Source of the DNA: Pleionea mediterranea
GTDB taxonomy: Bacteria; Pseudomonadota; Gammaproteobacteria; Enterobacterales; Kangiellaceae
DNA length: 64,000 nucleotides
Assembly (NCBI RefSeq): GCF_003148745.1
Contig: NZ_QGGU01000014.1
Coordinates: 1 to 64,000, forward strand
Reading direction: 5' to 3'
The notes under the pieces: model-generated
The model's database searches: none
What the model saw: the letters and a program-made list of their open reading frames with translations, nothing else
Told to the model about the DNA's origin: nothing
Shown: piece by piece, positions 24,900 to 34,517 of the stretch
Numbering within the stretch: position 1 is the first letter of the stretch
Layout of the letters: each line of letters starts with the position of its first letter
Made by a program: the position numbers and the translations under genes

Positions 24900-26330
24900 C
24901 TATGGATTTAAATTTACTTTGAGCAACTGTTCATTAACAAGGTGTTTCGCGTGGTCAAAGTCAACTTGTTCAATGGTATCTATTGACTGGGTTAATTCTT
25001 TTAAAATTGCCTTCTGAGTTTCGCCACGTTGTTGTGCATCTCTATAAGGCAGGCGATGAAACATCACCATGGAATAGCGGGGGACAAATTGATCCGGCCA
25101 GCGTTTTTCCAGTTCAAACGCCAACTCTTTTTGAAGCACAAATTTTGGATCGTTAACCGAGTCGCGCATTTCAATGTAATTTTCAATCGCCATGTCGGCT
25201 ATGGCATTGCCATTGGGTTGGCGAAGTTTGTCGGTTTCTGAGAACACCGCTTGCCAATTAAATTGAGCGGTCTGACAATTGTTATGCTGATCAATTTGTG
25301 CCATTAACTCGGTAATGTCTTCAAAGCCACAGTTCATCCCCTGCCCATGAAATGGCACTATGGCGTGAGCCGCATCGCCAATCAGTAACGCTAAATCTTG
25401 ATAGTGCCACGGATTGCATCTTACGGTAGCCAATCGACCTGTTGGATTATTAAAGTATTCGGTTTCAAGATTGGGCAGCAGAGGAATTAAATCGGAAAAC
25501 TGCTGTTTAAAAAACTGTTGCAAGCGGTTTTTATTATCAATGCTATCAAAACTTAACTCACCTTCGTTCGGCATAAACAGGGTAACGGTAAAGCTGGCAT
25601 CTTTATTGGGCAGAGCAATGATCATATAGCCGCCCCGTGGCCAAATGTGTAATGCCTCCGGTTCCATTTGAAAGTTGCCTTCGCTGTCGGGGGGAATGCT
25701 AAGCTCTTTGTAACCATGACCCAGTGGCTCAACAATGTTTTGTTGACTGTGGCGTGCGTGAATCGCATTGCGAACGGAAGATGCACTGCCATCGGTTCCA
25801 ATCACCTGTTCAAAACTATGTTGCTCGTTTTGTTCGGTTAACTCGTTATAAATAGTGAGTTGTTGTTTATCAAAATCAATCGCATCACAGCGGCTATTAA
25901 AATGAATGGTTACATTGCCGTAAGCTTCTGCGGCGGTCATACAAAGTTTATTTAAATCACCACGGGATACCGAATAGATAACTTCTTCTGCGCGTTGTCC
26001 GTAGGGTTGTAAATGTTGTTCACCGTTTAAGTCGTGGATCATTCGACCACGCATGGGCGTTAACATGGGCTCAACCTGATCCATCAAATCTGCCTGTTTT
26101 AATGTATGAATGCCACGATTCGATAAGGCCAAGTTTATCGAGCGACCTGCTGACATGGATTGCTCGCGCATGTCAGCACGACGTTCAAAAATAACGACGT
26201 TATAACCGCGTTTGGCCAATAATACCGCGCATAAACTGCCCACCAGTCCGGCACCAATTAAAGTAATCGTTGGTGCCTGGTTTTTTTCAGCGACTTGATG
26301 AGACGATGATTGTTGATTGGTTTGAGTCAT
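24900..26330 (-). CDS. kmo: Kynurenine 3-monooxygenase
   Basis: A 476-residue FAD-dependent aromatic hydroxylase converting L-kynurenine to 3-hydroxykynurenine with NADPH and O2. FAD motif LIGAGLVGSLCAVLLAKRGY (residues 20-40), SMSAGRSINLALSNRG, the second FAD motif LLIGDAAHAIVPFHGQGMN with CGFEDI, and a C-terminal helix region that in other KMOs binds membrane or substrate. It is last of the five-gene kynurenine operon. GGAG precedes the ATG, 47 bp after kynU. Confidence 0.94.
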   Translation of the reverse strand: MTQTNQQSSSHQVAEKNQAPTITLIGAGLVGSLCAVLLAKRGYNVVIFERRADMREQSMSAGRSINLALSNRGIHTLKQADLMDQVEPMLTPMRGRMIHDLNGEQHLQPYGQRAEEVIYSVSRGDLNKLCMTAAEAYGNVTIHFNSRCDAIDFDKQQLTIYNELTEQNEQHSFEQVIGTDGSASSVRNAIHARHSQQNIVEPLGHGYKELSIPPDSEGNFQMEPEALHIWPRGGYMIIALPNKDASFTVTLFMPNEGELSFDSIDNKNRLQQFFKQQFSDLIPLLPNLETEYFNNPTGRLATVRCNPWHYQDLALLIGDAAHAIVPFHGQGMNCGFEDITELMAQIDQHNNCQTAQFNWQAVFSETDKLRQPNGNAIADMAIENYIEMRDSVNDPKFVLQKELAFELEKRWPDQFVPRYSMVMFHRLPYRDAQQRGETQKAILKELTQSIDTIEQVDFDHAKHLVNEQLLKVNLNP

Positions 26331-26379
26331 AAATGGCTCCGCGACTCGTCGCTAATGCAACGAGGCTTGATCAATTAAT

Positions 26380-27666
26380 TTATTGTTGCAGGCTTTGTTT
26401 TAAAATTTGCACAAAGTGATAACAATCTTCGAAACTGTTGTATTGAGGCACCGGAGCCACCCGGATCACATTGGGGTAACGCCAGTCGCCAGTCACGCCT
26501 GCCTTTTCAATGCGCTCAAACACCACTTTGCCGTCGAGACCATGGGTATCCACTGTAAGACTTAACTGGCAACCGTGCTCAGCTTCATTTTCCGGCGTGA
26601 GAATTTTAATATCGTCACCCAGTTCCTGATTCAGTAAAAAACGAAGGTAGCCGGTTAACAACAAGGATTTTTTACGCAGTGCAGAAATTCCGCCTGCCTG
26701 TTTTATGGTATCGAGAGAAGCGCGAATCGCCGCCAAGGATAAAATGGGCGGGTTGGACAATTGCCAGGCTTCTACGCTCTCGGTGGGATCGAACTGGTTG
26801 TCCATTTTAAAGCGAGTTTGTTTGTTATGTCCCCACCAGCCAGCAAAACGTGGCAAGTCTTTATTTTTATGGTGAGTTTCGTGAACAAAACAACCGGCAA
26901 CGGAGCCTGCTCCCGAGTTTAAATATTTATAATTACACCAGCAGGCAAAATCCACCTGCCAGTCGTGCAGTTGCATTTCAATATTGCCACTGGCATGGGC
27001 CAAATCAAAACCCACCTGACAGCCTTTATCGTGACCGGCTTTTGTGATGGCCTGCATATCAAACACCTGACCGGTGTAATATTGAACGCCTGGCAACAGA
27101 ATAAGTGCAATGCTGTCACCCTGTTCTTCAATCACTTTTAATATGTCTTCCGTTCGAAAAGTGCTTTCACCTTCACGAGGCTTGATTAACAGCATGGACT
27201 GTTCCGGATCAAAACCATGGAACTTGATCTGCGATTCAACGGCGTAGTGATCCGATGGAAATGCGTGATCTTCAATGAGTATTTTATGTCGCTTTTGGGT
27301 GGGGCGATAAAAACTGACCATCATAAAGTGTAGGTTGGCAGTTAATGAATTCATTGCTACCACTTCGCTGTTTTTTGCGCCAACCAGTTCGGCAAAGCCT
27401 TCGGTTAAAAACTCGTGATAGGGCATCCAGGGATAGTCGCCACTAAAATGCCCTTTAACGCCCAGTTTTTGCCACTGACTTAATTCGTAACTCAGGTATT
27501 GTTCGGTACGTTTTGGTTGCAAGCCCAGTGAGTTACCGCAGAGATAAATTTCATCTTCGCCGTTAGATTGTTTGGGAATGTGGTATTCGTTGCGAATTGC
27601 ACTTAATGGATCCTGCTCATCCATTTGTTTTGCAAAAGCTAATGAGTTTTCAAACCTGTGTGTCAT
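26380..27666 (-). CDS. kynU: Kynureninase
   Basis: A 428-residue PLP enzyme that cleaves 3-hydroxykynurenine to 3-hydroxyanthranilate and alanine. Signatures: IYLCGNSLGLQPK, VVAMNSLTANLHFMMVSFY, the aspartate region VGFDLAHASGNI and the PLP-lysine segment CWCNYKYLNSGAGSVAG, and GWWGHNKQTRFKM. Length is typical of bacterial and animal KynU. It lies between kynB and kmo on the same strand with 29 and 49 bp gaps. Confidence 0.95.
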   Translation of the reverse strand: MTHRFENSLAFAKQMDEQDPLSAIRNEYHIPKQSNGEDEIYLCGNSLGLQPKRTEQYLSYELSQWQKLGVKGHFSGDYPWMPYHEFLTEGFAELVGAKNSEVVAMNSLTANLHFMMVSFYRPTQKRHKILIEDHAFPSDHYAVESQIKFHGFDPEQSMLLIKPREGESTFRTEDILKVIEEQGDSIALILLPGVQYYTGQVFDMQAITKAGHDKGCQVGFDLAHASGNIEMQLHDWQVDFACWCNYKYLNSGAGSVAGCFVHETHHKNKDLPRFAGWWGHNKQTRFKMDNQFDPTESVEAWQLSNPPILSLAAIRASLDTIKQAGGISALRKKSLLLTGYLRFLLNQELGDDIKILTPENEAEHGCQLSLTVDTHGLDGKVVFERIEKAGVTGDWRYPNVIRVAPVPQYNSFEDCYHFVQILKQSLQQ

Positions 27667-27695
27667 AGTGATTTCTCGAATAAGGGTTTTAGTGG

Positions 27696-28547
27696 CTAAT
27701 AGTAATCGGTGTCTAAATGCTCAACACTCTCTAACGGATAAAGCACTGGCCGCGAAGGCGCAGCATCCAGATGAAAATGGGCAATGTTTAAGCTCAACAG
27801 GTAATGACCATCTATCACATTGTCGGGAACATAAATCATTTCGGTAATGGTTTTATGCCGAGCAGTTTTGTCGTTTAACTGATGCGACAGTTGCTCAACA
27901 TTCCAGAAGTAATGATGATTCGACAGCTTGCCTTCGTCGTACATTTTATCGATGGAAGGAATGTCGACCAGTAAATGGTCGACGCCTTTATCCACCAGAT
28001 ACTGAATAGCCTGATGAGTAAAAAACGGCGGTTCAATTTGATCCGGTTCACTGCCGTACTGTTGAAACTGTTTTTCTTTCGGGTTTGGCAAGGTTCTGAT
28101 CACCAGCGCTTTTACCATGTCCGGTTCAATGCTGGATAACTCGGCGACTAGGCAGTGTTTACTGATCACTCTGTCGTTTGCTTGCAGTGCCGGGGTGTAA
28201 CTGTCCGGTGATTGTTCACCACTTTCGGGGCGCACACTAATAACTGTCGCCGGTAAAAGATCAACCGCCAAATTCCCTACAGCAACTAGCGGATCAACAA
28301 TGTGCGAAATCGATTCGGTATGAGTGCCATTGCAGTGAGGTGTCAGAGTAATGGTGGAAACATTGCAGCTTCCACCCTGTTTGGTGTCACCAATAAAATC
28401 GCCGGCACGGACAACTTCTGATTTGGCATTATTGACACCAAAATGATTCGGTTGCTTACCAGTAAACTGCAACGGAATTGCCAGAGAAACCGACTGATCC
28501 GTTATAAGCCGAAACGTCTGATTGGCGAGAGTAACAGTGATGTTCAC
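27696..28547 (-). CDS. kynB: Cyclase-family kynurenine formamidase
   Basis: A 283-residue metal-dependent cyclase-family hydrolase, expected to convert N-formylkynurenine to kynurenine. The family metal motif appears as [13 protein letters not shown], followed by [24 protein letters not shown]. Longer than typical KynB (about 210 residues), as in a subgroup found in kynurenine clusters of marine bacteria. The assignment rests on the metal motif and operon position. It starts with GTG, overlapping the HAAO stop (GTGA), so translation is coupled. Confidence 0.82.
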   Translation of the reverse strand: MNITVTLANQTFRLITDQSVSLAIPLQFTGKQPNHFGVNNAKSEVVRAGDFIGDTKQGGSCNVSTITLTPHCNGTHTESISHIVDPLVAVGNLAVDLLPATVISVRPESGEQSPDSYTPALQANDRVISKHCLVAELSSIEPDMVKALVIRTLPNPKEKQFQQYGSEPDQIEPPFFTHQAIQYLVDKGVDHLLVDIPSIDKMYDEGKLSNHHYFWNVEQLSHQLNDKTARHKTITEMIYVPDNVIDGHYLLSLNIAHFHLDAAPSRPVLYPLESVEHLDTDYY

Positions 28548-29077
28548 TGTTCGAACTCGTATTTATTGTGCGGCATAACGGTGCCGCATTTATCACAGGT
28601 GCGTTTTTCTTCGCTGGATAAAAAGCGGTTAAATACCGCACCAAAATCGTTTTCAATATCCCGTAGTGGGAAATACTCTTCATAAAGTTTATGGTTGCAG
28701 TTTTCGCAAAACCACATTAGGCCATCGGTTTCTTCCGGGCGTCTTACCTGCTCTATAACCAGACCAATGGAATTGGCAAATCTTACCGGCGAATGAGGGA
28801 TTTTTGGTGGCAATAAAAAGACTTCACCCGCTTTAATGGGGTAATCGATGACTTCATTATTTTGCTGGGTACGCAATAGCATTTCGCCTTCGAGTTGATA
28901 GAAAAACTCGGGCCCTTCGTTGTAATGAAAGTCTTTACGACCGTTTGGTCCGCCCACCACCATAATGATCATATCGCCTTCGCGATAGACTTCTTTATTG
29001 CACACGGGTGGTTTTAGTTTATCGCGATTTTCATCGATCCACTTTTGAAAATTAATGACCTGCATTGGTGCACTCAT
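28544..29077 (-). CDS. nbaC: 3-hydroxyanthranilate 3,4-dioxygenase
   Basis: A 177-residue cupin dioxygenase opening 3-hydroxyanthranilate to aminocarboxymuconate semialdehyde. Iron ligands lie in [13 protein letters not shown] (His and Glu) and KIPHSPVRF (His). The C-terminus keeps the bacterial rubredoxin-like site, [13 protein letters not shown] and CDKCGTVMP, which binds a second iron. The frame extends to 29137, but CAGGAGG just before ATG 29077 ([13 protein letters not shown]) fixes the start. Also named haao. Confidence 0.94.
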   Translation of the reverse strand: MSAPMQVINFQKWIDENRDKLKPPVCNKEVYREGDMIIMVVGGPNGRKDFHYNEGPEFFYQLEGEMLLRTQQNNEVIDYPIKAGEVFLLPPKIPHSPVRFANSIGLVIEQVRRPEETDGLMWFCENCNHKLYEEYFPLRDIENDFGAVFNRFLSSEEKRTCDKCGTVMPHNKYEFEQ

Positions 29078-29117
29078 AATCGCCTCCTGATGAGTAATTG
29101 TGATGGCATCAGCCGAA

Positions 29118-29555
29118 CTAGTCGATGGTTGCCACACATTTTAATTCTATTGCAATGGGCGTTGGTAACGCAGTGATTTCTATGGTGGTTCGACAAGGCT
29201 GGTTATCTTTAAAATATTCTGCGTAAACCTCGTTATAGGTTTTAAAGTCGTCTTTCATATTGGTTAAAAAGACTTGAACATCCACCAGTTGATCCCAGCT
29301 GGAGCCAGACTCTTCCAATATCCAGCGCACATTATCAAACACGCTGCGGCACTGCTCGGCAATGTCGTAATCGGTAATATTGCCGTTTTCGTCCAACGTT
29401 ACGCCGGGTATCGATTTGCTGCCGCGTTGACGTGGTCCCACACCCGATAAGAATAATAGATTACCCACACGACGTGCGTGAGGATAAAGGCCAACTGGCT
29501 CTGGCGCTTTTTTTGAGTCTACTCGTTGGCTGGTTGTTGGGTTATTGGCCGTCAT
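29118..29555 (-). CDS. amnD: RidA-family 2-aminomuconate deaminase
   Basis: A 145-residue RidA/YjgF-family protein: [35 protein letters not shown], and the conserved Arg in QPCRTTIEI, then [16 protein letters not shown]. RidA relatives in kynurenine operons hydrolyse 2-aminomuconate to 4-oxalocrotonate. The N-terminus is extended by about 20 polar residues ([19 protein letters not shown]). The frame runs further up, but CAGGAG before ATG 29555 gives the start. First gene of the kynurenine operon. Confidence 0.85.
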   Translation of the reverse strand: MTANNPTTSQRVDSKKAPEPVGLYPHARRVGNLLFLSGVGPRQRGSKSIPGVTLDENGNITDYDIAEQCRSVFDNVRWILEESGSSWDQLVDVQVFLTNMKDDFKTYNEVYAEYFKDNQPCRTTIEITALPTPIAIELKCVATID

Positions 29556-29634
29556 ATTTGAACTCCTGAATCTGAGCGATGTATTGAGTAAAGTGGAGTG
29601 ATTTAAACTTAAATTACACAATACGGGGTTAAAA

Positions 29635-29829
29635 CTGTCTGAAATAATCGAGAAAGACGAGCATAGAGCTCAAGGCAAATGCGAAAGACGATTTGCCGAA
29701 TGGTTCCTGCTAGGCCAGTACGCTTTTGCAGCCATTGCGGCTGGCAAAAATAGCCCCGGAAGATATTTGTTTTATGGAAATGCAGTTCATGGGGGTATTT
29801 ATACGATGGTTGGAGGCGATTGTAAATAG
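29635..29829 (+). pseudogene. Small unrecognised frame without a standard start
   Basis: A frame open from 29602 to the TAG at 29827 reads like protein: SEIIEKDEHRAQGKCERR, then FAEWFLLGQYAFAAIAAGKN, then SPGRYLFYGNAVHGGIY and TMVGGDCK. The only possible start in a natural place is CTG 29635, after CGGGG. No ATG, GTG or TTG exists before the conserved-looking part. It is either a gene remnant or a small protein using CTG. Its pairing arms GGCAAAT/ATTTGCC (29674-29697) fall inside this frame. No family recognised. Positions 29830-30065 show no gene. Confidence 0.4.
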
Positions 29830-30065
29830 GAGGAATCAGACCTTGTAAGTAAAGTTAAATACACAAAGCAATGCCTTGTTTTGTGAAAGAGTACCGAAAA
29901 AACCGAAATTAAGTGTGCGCCAGTTCAAAAAGAGCTAGTATCTCGCTTCTTCGGCCCCGAGTATGCTGGCATAATCCTGCCGAAAAAATAACCAGCCTTT
30001 TTGTCAGGTCTTGATTTAAGACTGTTAGGCGTAATAACAAACCAGTTTCGGGGAATTCATTCACC

Positions 30066-31520
30066 ATGAAGGGTAGTTTACGTTCGATCCTGCAATGTCT
30101 GTTTTGGGCGGTTGCTTTATACAGTTTATCCGGTGTCGTTATTTATCTGGCAGTGAATTACACCTATACGGTGGACGACTCTATGGCGTCGGTACGGTTA
30201 TTTATTTTCTGCCTGTTGTTGCCAATTGCGGTTAAGTTTTTAATTCAACTGTTGTCGTCACCCTTGTATGGCGTGGTTGAGCGGGTGCGTCGACGCGGGC
30301 AAACGTCGGCTGATAATCCTTCGGTGTCGGTGTTGATCCCTGCCTGGAACGAAGAAGTGGGGATATTAAAAACCCTTAAATCTGTGGTTGAGGCCAATTA
30401 TCAGCGATTGGAAGTGATTGTTATCAACGATGGCTCCACCGATAAAACCCACCAATTGCTAAACAACTTTATTAAACAGCATAATCGCTCTCGTTCTACT
30501 GAATTAACAAAACATTCCATTTCAAAGCTTTCAAACTCAAAAGGCTTAAACTCACATTCAAAAGCCTCTGTTTCACGCTCACTACACAGTGAAAATAAAG
30601 CAGTAATTAAATACCTGAAGCTGCCAAATGGTGGTAAAGCAAAAGCCATGAATCAGGGGCTGGCTATGGCCAGTGGGGAGTTTATAGTCACTATTGATGC
30701 CGACAGTGTGATGGATCCTGAAGCGGTTACTCAGCTGATTAAACGATTTACCGACGATAAGGTCGCTGCCGTTGCTGGCAATGTGGTAGTTGGTAACCGC
30801 CGCAAGCCTATTGAGTTGATGCAGCAGCTGGAGTATCTGTATGGCTTTTTCTTTAAGCGTGCGGATTCAATTTTTAATTCTGTGTACATTATTGGCGGTG
30901 CTGCCGCGGCCTATCGAAAACAGGCGTTACTCGATGTGGGCGGTTTTGATGAATCGATCATTACTGAAGATATCGAAATGTCGACCCGGTTATTACGATA
31001 CGGTTATAAAACTCGTTACGCGACGGATGCTGTTATTTATACCGAAGGCCCATCGGACTGGAAAGCGCTGTGCAAACAACGACTGCGCTGGAAATACGGT
31101 AGAGTTTTAACATTTATAAAACATTCCAGTCTGTTTTTCAGTTTGCATAAATCGCACTCCAAGTATTTAACCTGCCTGTTATTGCCCTTGGCGGTTTACG
31201 CGGAATTTTTATTGTTAATGGAAGGGGTGTTGCTGACCATTTTTTACGGTTACACCATTATCACTTTCGATTATGTGCCGCTGGTGTTTGTGATTCTGTT
31301 TTTAACCTCGATCATTGCCATGCAGATAATGTCGGATCCCAAAGCTAAATTTCATTTAAATCTATTATTAGTTGCCCCTGTTGCCTGGCTGATCTTCTAC
31401 ATTGTCGATATTGTTGAGTTTCAAGCTCTGTTTCGCAGCCTTAAACGCCTGATCAAGCGTGAGCAGTTGCAGTGGCAGTCCTGGTCACGTGTCGGTATTG
31501 CATCGTCCTCGCTTCAATAG
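30066..31520 (+). CDS. Membrane GT2 glycosyltransferase (PgaC-like)
   Basis: A 484-residue processive beta-glycosyltransferase of family GT2. Two N-terminal TM helices (about 8-30 and 44-66), catalytic domain with IPAWNEE, INDGSTD, IDADSVMD, ITEDIEMSTRL and QRLRW, then three or four C-terminal TM helices. This layout makes polysaccharides such as poly-N-acetylglucosamine or hyaluronan-like chains, exported while synthesised. A Ser/Asn/Lys-rich insertion of about 40 residues (near 138-178) interrupts the domain after the DGS motif. No pgaA/B-like partner genes are present. Confidence 0.88.
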   Translation: MKGSLRSILQCLFWAVALYSLSGVVIYLAVNYTYTVDDSMASVRLFIFCLLLPIAVKFLIQLLSSPLYGVVERVRRRGQTSADNPSVSVLIPAWNEEVGILKTLKSVVEANYQRLEVIVINDGSTDKTHQLLNNFIKQHNRSRSTELTKHSISKLSNSKGLNSHSKASVSRSLHSENKAVIKYLKLPNGGKAKAMNQGLAMASGEFIVTIDADSVMDPEAVTQLIKRFTDDKVAAVAGNVVVGNRRKPIELMQQLEYLYGFFFKRADSIFNSVYIIGGAAAAYRKQALLDVGGFDESIITEDIEMSTRLLRYGYKTRYATDAVIYTEGPSDWKALCKQRLRWKYGRVLTFIKHSSLFFSLHKSHSKYLTCLLLPLAVYAEFLLLMEGVLLTIFYGYTIITFDYVPLVFVILFLTSIIAMQIMSDPKAKFHLNLLLVAPVAWLIFYIVDIVEFQALFRSLKRLIKREQLQWQSWSRVGIASSSLQ

Positions 31521-31622
31521 TTCGATTCCTTAAGCTGGGACTTGACGCTGGCGGTGTTTATCGCGATATTGATGCCCTAAATATGACATCAGACCCGACA
31601 ATAAATACTTCAGGAGCTATCG

Positions 31623-32600
31623 ATGCCGGACAAGAATTCCCCTGAGCATGATTCTAATAGAGAAGCATCTAATAAAGAAACGTCTAATCAAGAGATCTCT
31701 AATCAAGAAGCGTCTAACCAAGAATCCTCGAATATAGAATCTTCCAATCAGGAATCCTCTAATCAGCAACAGACAAACCAGCAGCCTGGTGGATCGAATA
31801 ATCCTTACCAGTCCCCCGATTCCAGCCTGGATGTTGAGCCAGAAGGGGCGTCTCTTAATATGTTGGCTGCGCCACGAGCGGTTTCATTTGGTCGCTGTGT
31901 TGGCTGGATAGGCGATGGATTTGGTTATTTTAAACAAAGTCCGGGTCAGTGGATCCTTATCTTGTTTTTGGGGCTCGCCATTATGATTGGCCTGAGTATG
32001 TTGCCATTGATAGGTCAACTGATAATGGGCTTAACATCCTATGTCTGGTTTGCCGGGTTAATGCTTGGCTGTAAAGCTTTGTATCAGGGACGGGAGTTTT
32101 CGGTTAATTACCTGTTTGCCGGATTTAAAGAACCACTGGTTAAACTGATTCTATTATCGATTATTACCGGTGTGCTGAATGCGCTGATTATGTATTCGGT
32201 TATGGGGGATTTTTATCTGGAACTGTTAAAGTCGAGTGCCGACGCTCAGCAACAGCAAAGTCTGATTATGGAAGATCCGGGCCGTTTTTGGCAGCTGTTT
32301 TTCTTTGGAATGCTGGCGATGATACCGGTAATGATGGCGTCCATTTTTGCTCCGGCATTAATTGCCATTCATGACATTTCAATTCTAAAGGCGATGCAGT
32401 TTAGTTTTCTTGGCTGCGTAAAGAACATACTGCCACTGTTTGTTTTCGCCGTAATTATGCTGCTGCTTTATATTGTTTCGGTGATCCCAATATTCCTGGG
32501 TTTACTGGTGTTTATGCCCACCGCTTTTGCTGCAATATTTTCTGCTTACAAAGATATTTTTACCGAGCCCCATGCCGCTAACGATCGGCTGGAGCTGTAA
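31623..32600 (+). CDS. BPSS1780-like multi-pass membrane protein
   Basis: A 325-residue inner-membrane protein. Residues 1-60 are a low-complexity head made of a repeated five-residue unit of the SNQE type (SNQEISNQEASNQESSN), coded by a degenerate 15-bp repeat. Then come about five TM segments (for example WILILFLGLAIMIGLSMLPL and LFVFAVIMLLLYIVSVIPIF) and a short tail. The membrane part is like the DUF2189/BPSS1780 family of uncharacterised proteins. AGGAG precedes the ATG. It follows the GT2 gene by 100 bp and may be co-transcribed. Confidence 0.75.
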   Translation: MPDKNSPEHDSNREASNKETSNQEISNQEASNQESSNIESSNQESSNQQQTNQQPGGSNNPYQSPDSSLDVEPEGASLNMLAAPRAVSFGRCVGWIGDGFGYFKQSPGQWILILFLGLAIMIGLSMLPLIGQLIMGLTSYVWFAGLMLGCKALYQGREFSVNYLFAGFKEPLVKLILLSIITGVLNALIMYSVMGDFYLELLKSSADAQQQQSLIMEDPGRFWQLFFFGMLAMIPVMMASIFAPALIAIHDISILKAMQFSFLGCVKNILPLFVFAVIMLLLYIVSVIPIFLGLLVFMPTAFAAIFSAYKDIFTEPHAANDRLEL

Positions 32601-32671
32601 CTTTTAAGTGCAAGTGGTTAAGTTTTTCTGTTTAAGATTTAAATCATGCACTTAAAAAATAAGCTAAAAAC

Positions 32672-32702
32672 AAAAAAGCCTGATCATTGGTCAGGCTTTT
32701 TT
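32672..32702. terminator. Terminator between convergent genes
   Basis: AAAAAAGCCTGA pairs with TCAGGCTTTTTT around a short loop, with A and T runs at both ends, a strong bidirectional intrinsic terminator. Confidence 0.92.
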
Positions 32703-32748
32703 ATGAACGCTGTATTGAAATAAACCTTTCAATGAATCGCTGTAATAT

Positions 32749-33084
32749 CTAGCCACTGATAAGTGATGGCTGACCAATCAGGATCAGTGCCGTATTTAAA
32801 ATCACCACAGATACACCATACAGAGCCCAGTAACGCTCTCTGGTTTTATGCCAGGTTAATGCGCAGCCAAGAGCCTGTGAAATAGCGATCAACACCATGA
32901 CCCACAGAGCCGCCTGTGTCATTTGTCCCCAGTGAGTCACTAATACGGTTATCTGTACCAGCAGCATGGCGATTAAATAATAGAGTGCAATATCGGGTCG
33001 GCCTTTTAAGGTTAATATGGCAAGTGGCGAGGCCAGTAATAGAACTGGAATCGCTAAGATACTGATAAGTAAAAATATTTCCAT
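32749..33084 (-). CDS. Small four-helix membrane protein
   Basis: A 111-residue very hydrophobic protein with four predicted TM helices: about 3-25, 33-51, 58-76 and 88-105. A single HKTRERYW loop is basic. No family recognised. It faces the ECF sigma gene divergently (140 bp between starts). Confidence 0.68.
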   Translation of the reverse strand: MEIFLLISILAIPVLLLASPLAILTLKGRPDIALYYLIAMLLVQITVLVTHWGQMTQAALWVMVLIAISQALGCALTWHKTRERYWALYGVSVVILNTALILIGQPSLISG

Positions 33085-33224
33085 AGTAATTGGCCTGGCC
33101 TGAGTTTATGATTTAATGAATTTCGACCGCGAGTCTACATAAGGGTCAGGCGATAGTCTAAAAAATTTAAATAAATAGGGAATAAATGGACGATGGCAAC
33201 GTTATACCCTCAGTGGTTAATTAA

Positions 33225-33737
33225 ATGACGAGAATACGAGTGGTTAATCAACTTATTCAGCAACACTCTCAGGGGGCGTACGCCATGGCGGTGCAAATGC
33301 TTCGCTGTAAAGACGACGCCCAGGATGTTATGCAGGATGCCTGCTACGCGTTACTGCGTCAGGCGCGGTTGCCAAAAGATTCCAGTCAATTTCGTATGTT
33401 GCTGTTTAAAGTGGTGCGCAACAAGGTTATTGACCGGGTGCGTGCGCAAAAAGTCAGACGCAGTGAATCATGGAATGAAGAGAGTGTGGCGGCTAATGAG
33501 CAACAAAATCCAGAGACTTACTGGCAACAACAACAGGCTCAAACTTCAATAAAAAAAGCATTGGCAGCCCTGTCTCTGGAGCATCGGGATATTATTTTAT
33601 TAAAAGACTGGCAAGGTTTCAGTTACGCAGAGATTGCCAATATTCTTGAGATAGAAGCCGGAACCGTTATGTCGCGATTGCATCGGGCAAGACTCGCTCT
33701 GCGTCAACAAATGAAATTAAGTGAAGGTGAATCATGA
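33225..33737 (+). CDS. ECF RNA polymerase sigma factor
   Basis: A 170-residue sigma-70 family group 4 factor. Region 2: AYAMAVQMLRCKDDAQDVMQ, FRMLLFKVVRNKVIDRVR; region 4: LEHRDIILLKDWQGFSYAEI with helix-turn-helix IANILEIEAGTVMSRLHRAR. Its stop overlaps the start of the anti-sigma gene by four bases (ATGA). Target promoters unknown; the downstream operon is the natural first target. Confidence 0.92.
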   Translation: MTRIRVVNQLIQQHSQGAYAMAVQMLRCKDDAQDVMQDACYALLRQARLPKDSSQFRMLLFKVVRNKVIDRVRAQKVRRSESWNEESVAANEQQNPETYWQQQQAQTSIKKALAALSLEHRDIILLKDWQGFSYAEIANILEIEAGTVMSRLHRARLALRQQMKLSEGES

Positions 33738-34174
33738 CTGAGCTATGCAGCAGTATTGAAGCTAAGTTATCGGGTTATCTGGATGGCGAGTTAACCCAAC
33801 AGGAGTCGCAACGTGTGCATAATCATTTGCAGCAATGTGAGCAGTGCAACCAGTTATACCGCGACTTAAAGTCCATGCAACAGGACGTTGCCCAATTGGA
33901 GAAAAAGACCATGAGTGAAGAACAACTGGAAACCTTAATGACGGATAAACCGGCAAAAACATTTGAGTGGGCCGGCTGGTTGTTATTGATAGGTGGGATA
34001 GCCGTGATTGTTGGCTACCTGGCGTATCAATTTTTTACCCAGGACACTACCGCGCTTTGGTTAAAATTAACCATCAGTGCCATATACGGTGGCGTAGCCT
34101 TTTTATTATTAACTGTATTGCGGCAACGATTGATTGCCCGAAAAACCGATCGCTATAAAGGAGTGGATTTATGA
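33734..34174 (+). CDS. Zinc-finger anti-sigma factor
   Basis: A 146-residue membrane protein. N-terminal anti-sigma domain with His-x3-Cys-x2-Cys in HLQQCEQC (zf-HC2/ZAS type) that clamps the cognate sigma, followed by two TM helices (about residues 77-97 and 110-130). It overlaps both the sigma gene upstream and the YbjQ gene downstream by four bases, so the three are translated as one unit. Confidence 0.88.
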   Translation: MTELCSSIEAKLSGYLDGELTQQESQRVHNHLQQCEQCNQLYRDLKSMQQDVAQLEKKTMSEEQLETLMTDKPAKTFEWAGWLLLIGGIAVIVGYLAYQFFTQDTTALWLKLTISAIYGGVAFLLLTVLRQRLIARKTDRYKGVDL

Positions 34175-34497
34175 GTCATATTATTGTTTCAACGTCGGAC
34201 GAATTACCGGGTTACACGGTTGAGAAAACCTTGGGTTTGGTGCGGGGCAATACCATAAGGGCCCGACATATTGGCCGAGATATTTTGGCCGGCTTGCGCG
34301 GAATAGTGGGTGGTGAAGTTCATGAGTACACCAAGTTATTGGCAGAAAGTCGCGAGCAGGCGTTAGACAGAATGATTGAAGAAGCGCGCAGCATGGGTGC
34401 CGATGCAATCGTCGGATTGCGCTTTTCTACCAGCTTAATGGCTCAGGGCGCTGCCGAGTTATTGGCCTATGGCACCGCGGTTAAGTTAGCGAAATAA
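34171..34497 (+). CDS. YbjQ/UPF0145 family protein
   Basis: A 108-residue protein of the YbjQ (UPF0145, heavy-metal-binding) family: DELPGYTVEKTLGLVRGNTI, ARHIGRDILAGLRGIVGGEV, EYTKLLAESREQALDRM and MGADAIVGLRFSTS. The fold is known as a pentameric or larger oligomer, but its biochemical role is not. Encoded in the ECF/anti-sigma operon with a four-base overlap, suggesting a linked envelope or metal-related function. Confidence 0.88.
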   Translation: MSHIIVSTSDELPGYTVEKTLGLVRGNTIRARHIGRDILAGLRGIVGGEVHEYTKLLAESREQALDRMIEEARSMGADAIVGLRFSTSLMAQGAAELLAYGTAVKLAK

Positions 34498-34517
34498 AGC
34501 TGTAAGGACTACAGTCA

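Noticed and set aside
29674-29748. Possible cyclic di-GMP or other riboswitch before the GT2 gene
   Set aside because: GGCAAAT/ATTTGCC pairing resembles part of a GEMM motif, but the conserved GGACGCAAAGCC core is missing and the region reads as a continuous protein-like frame.
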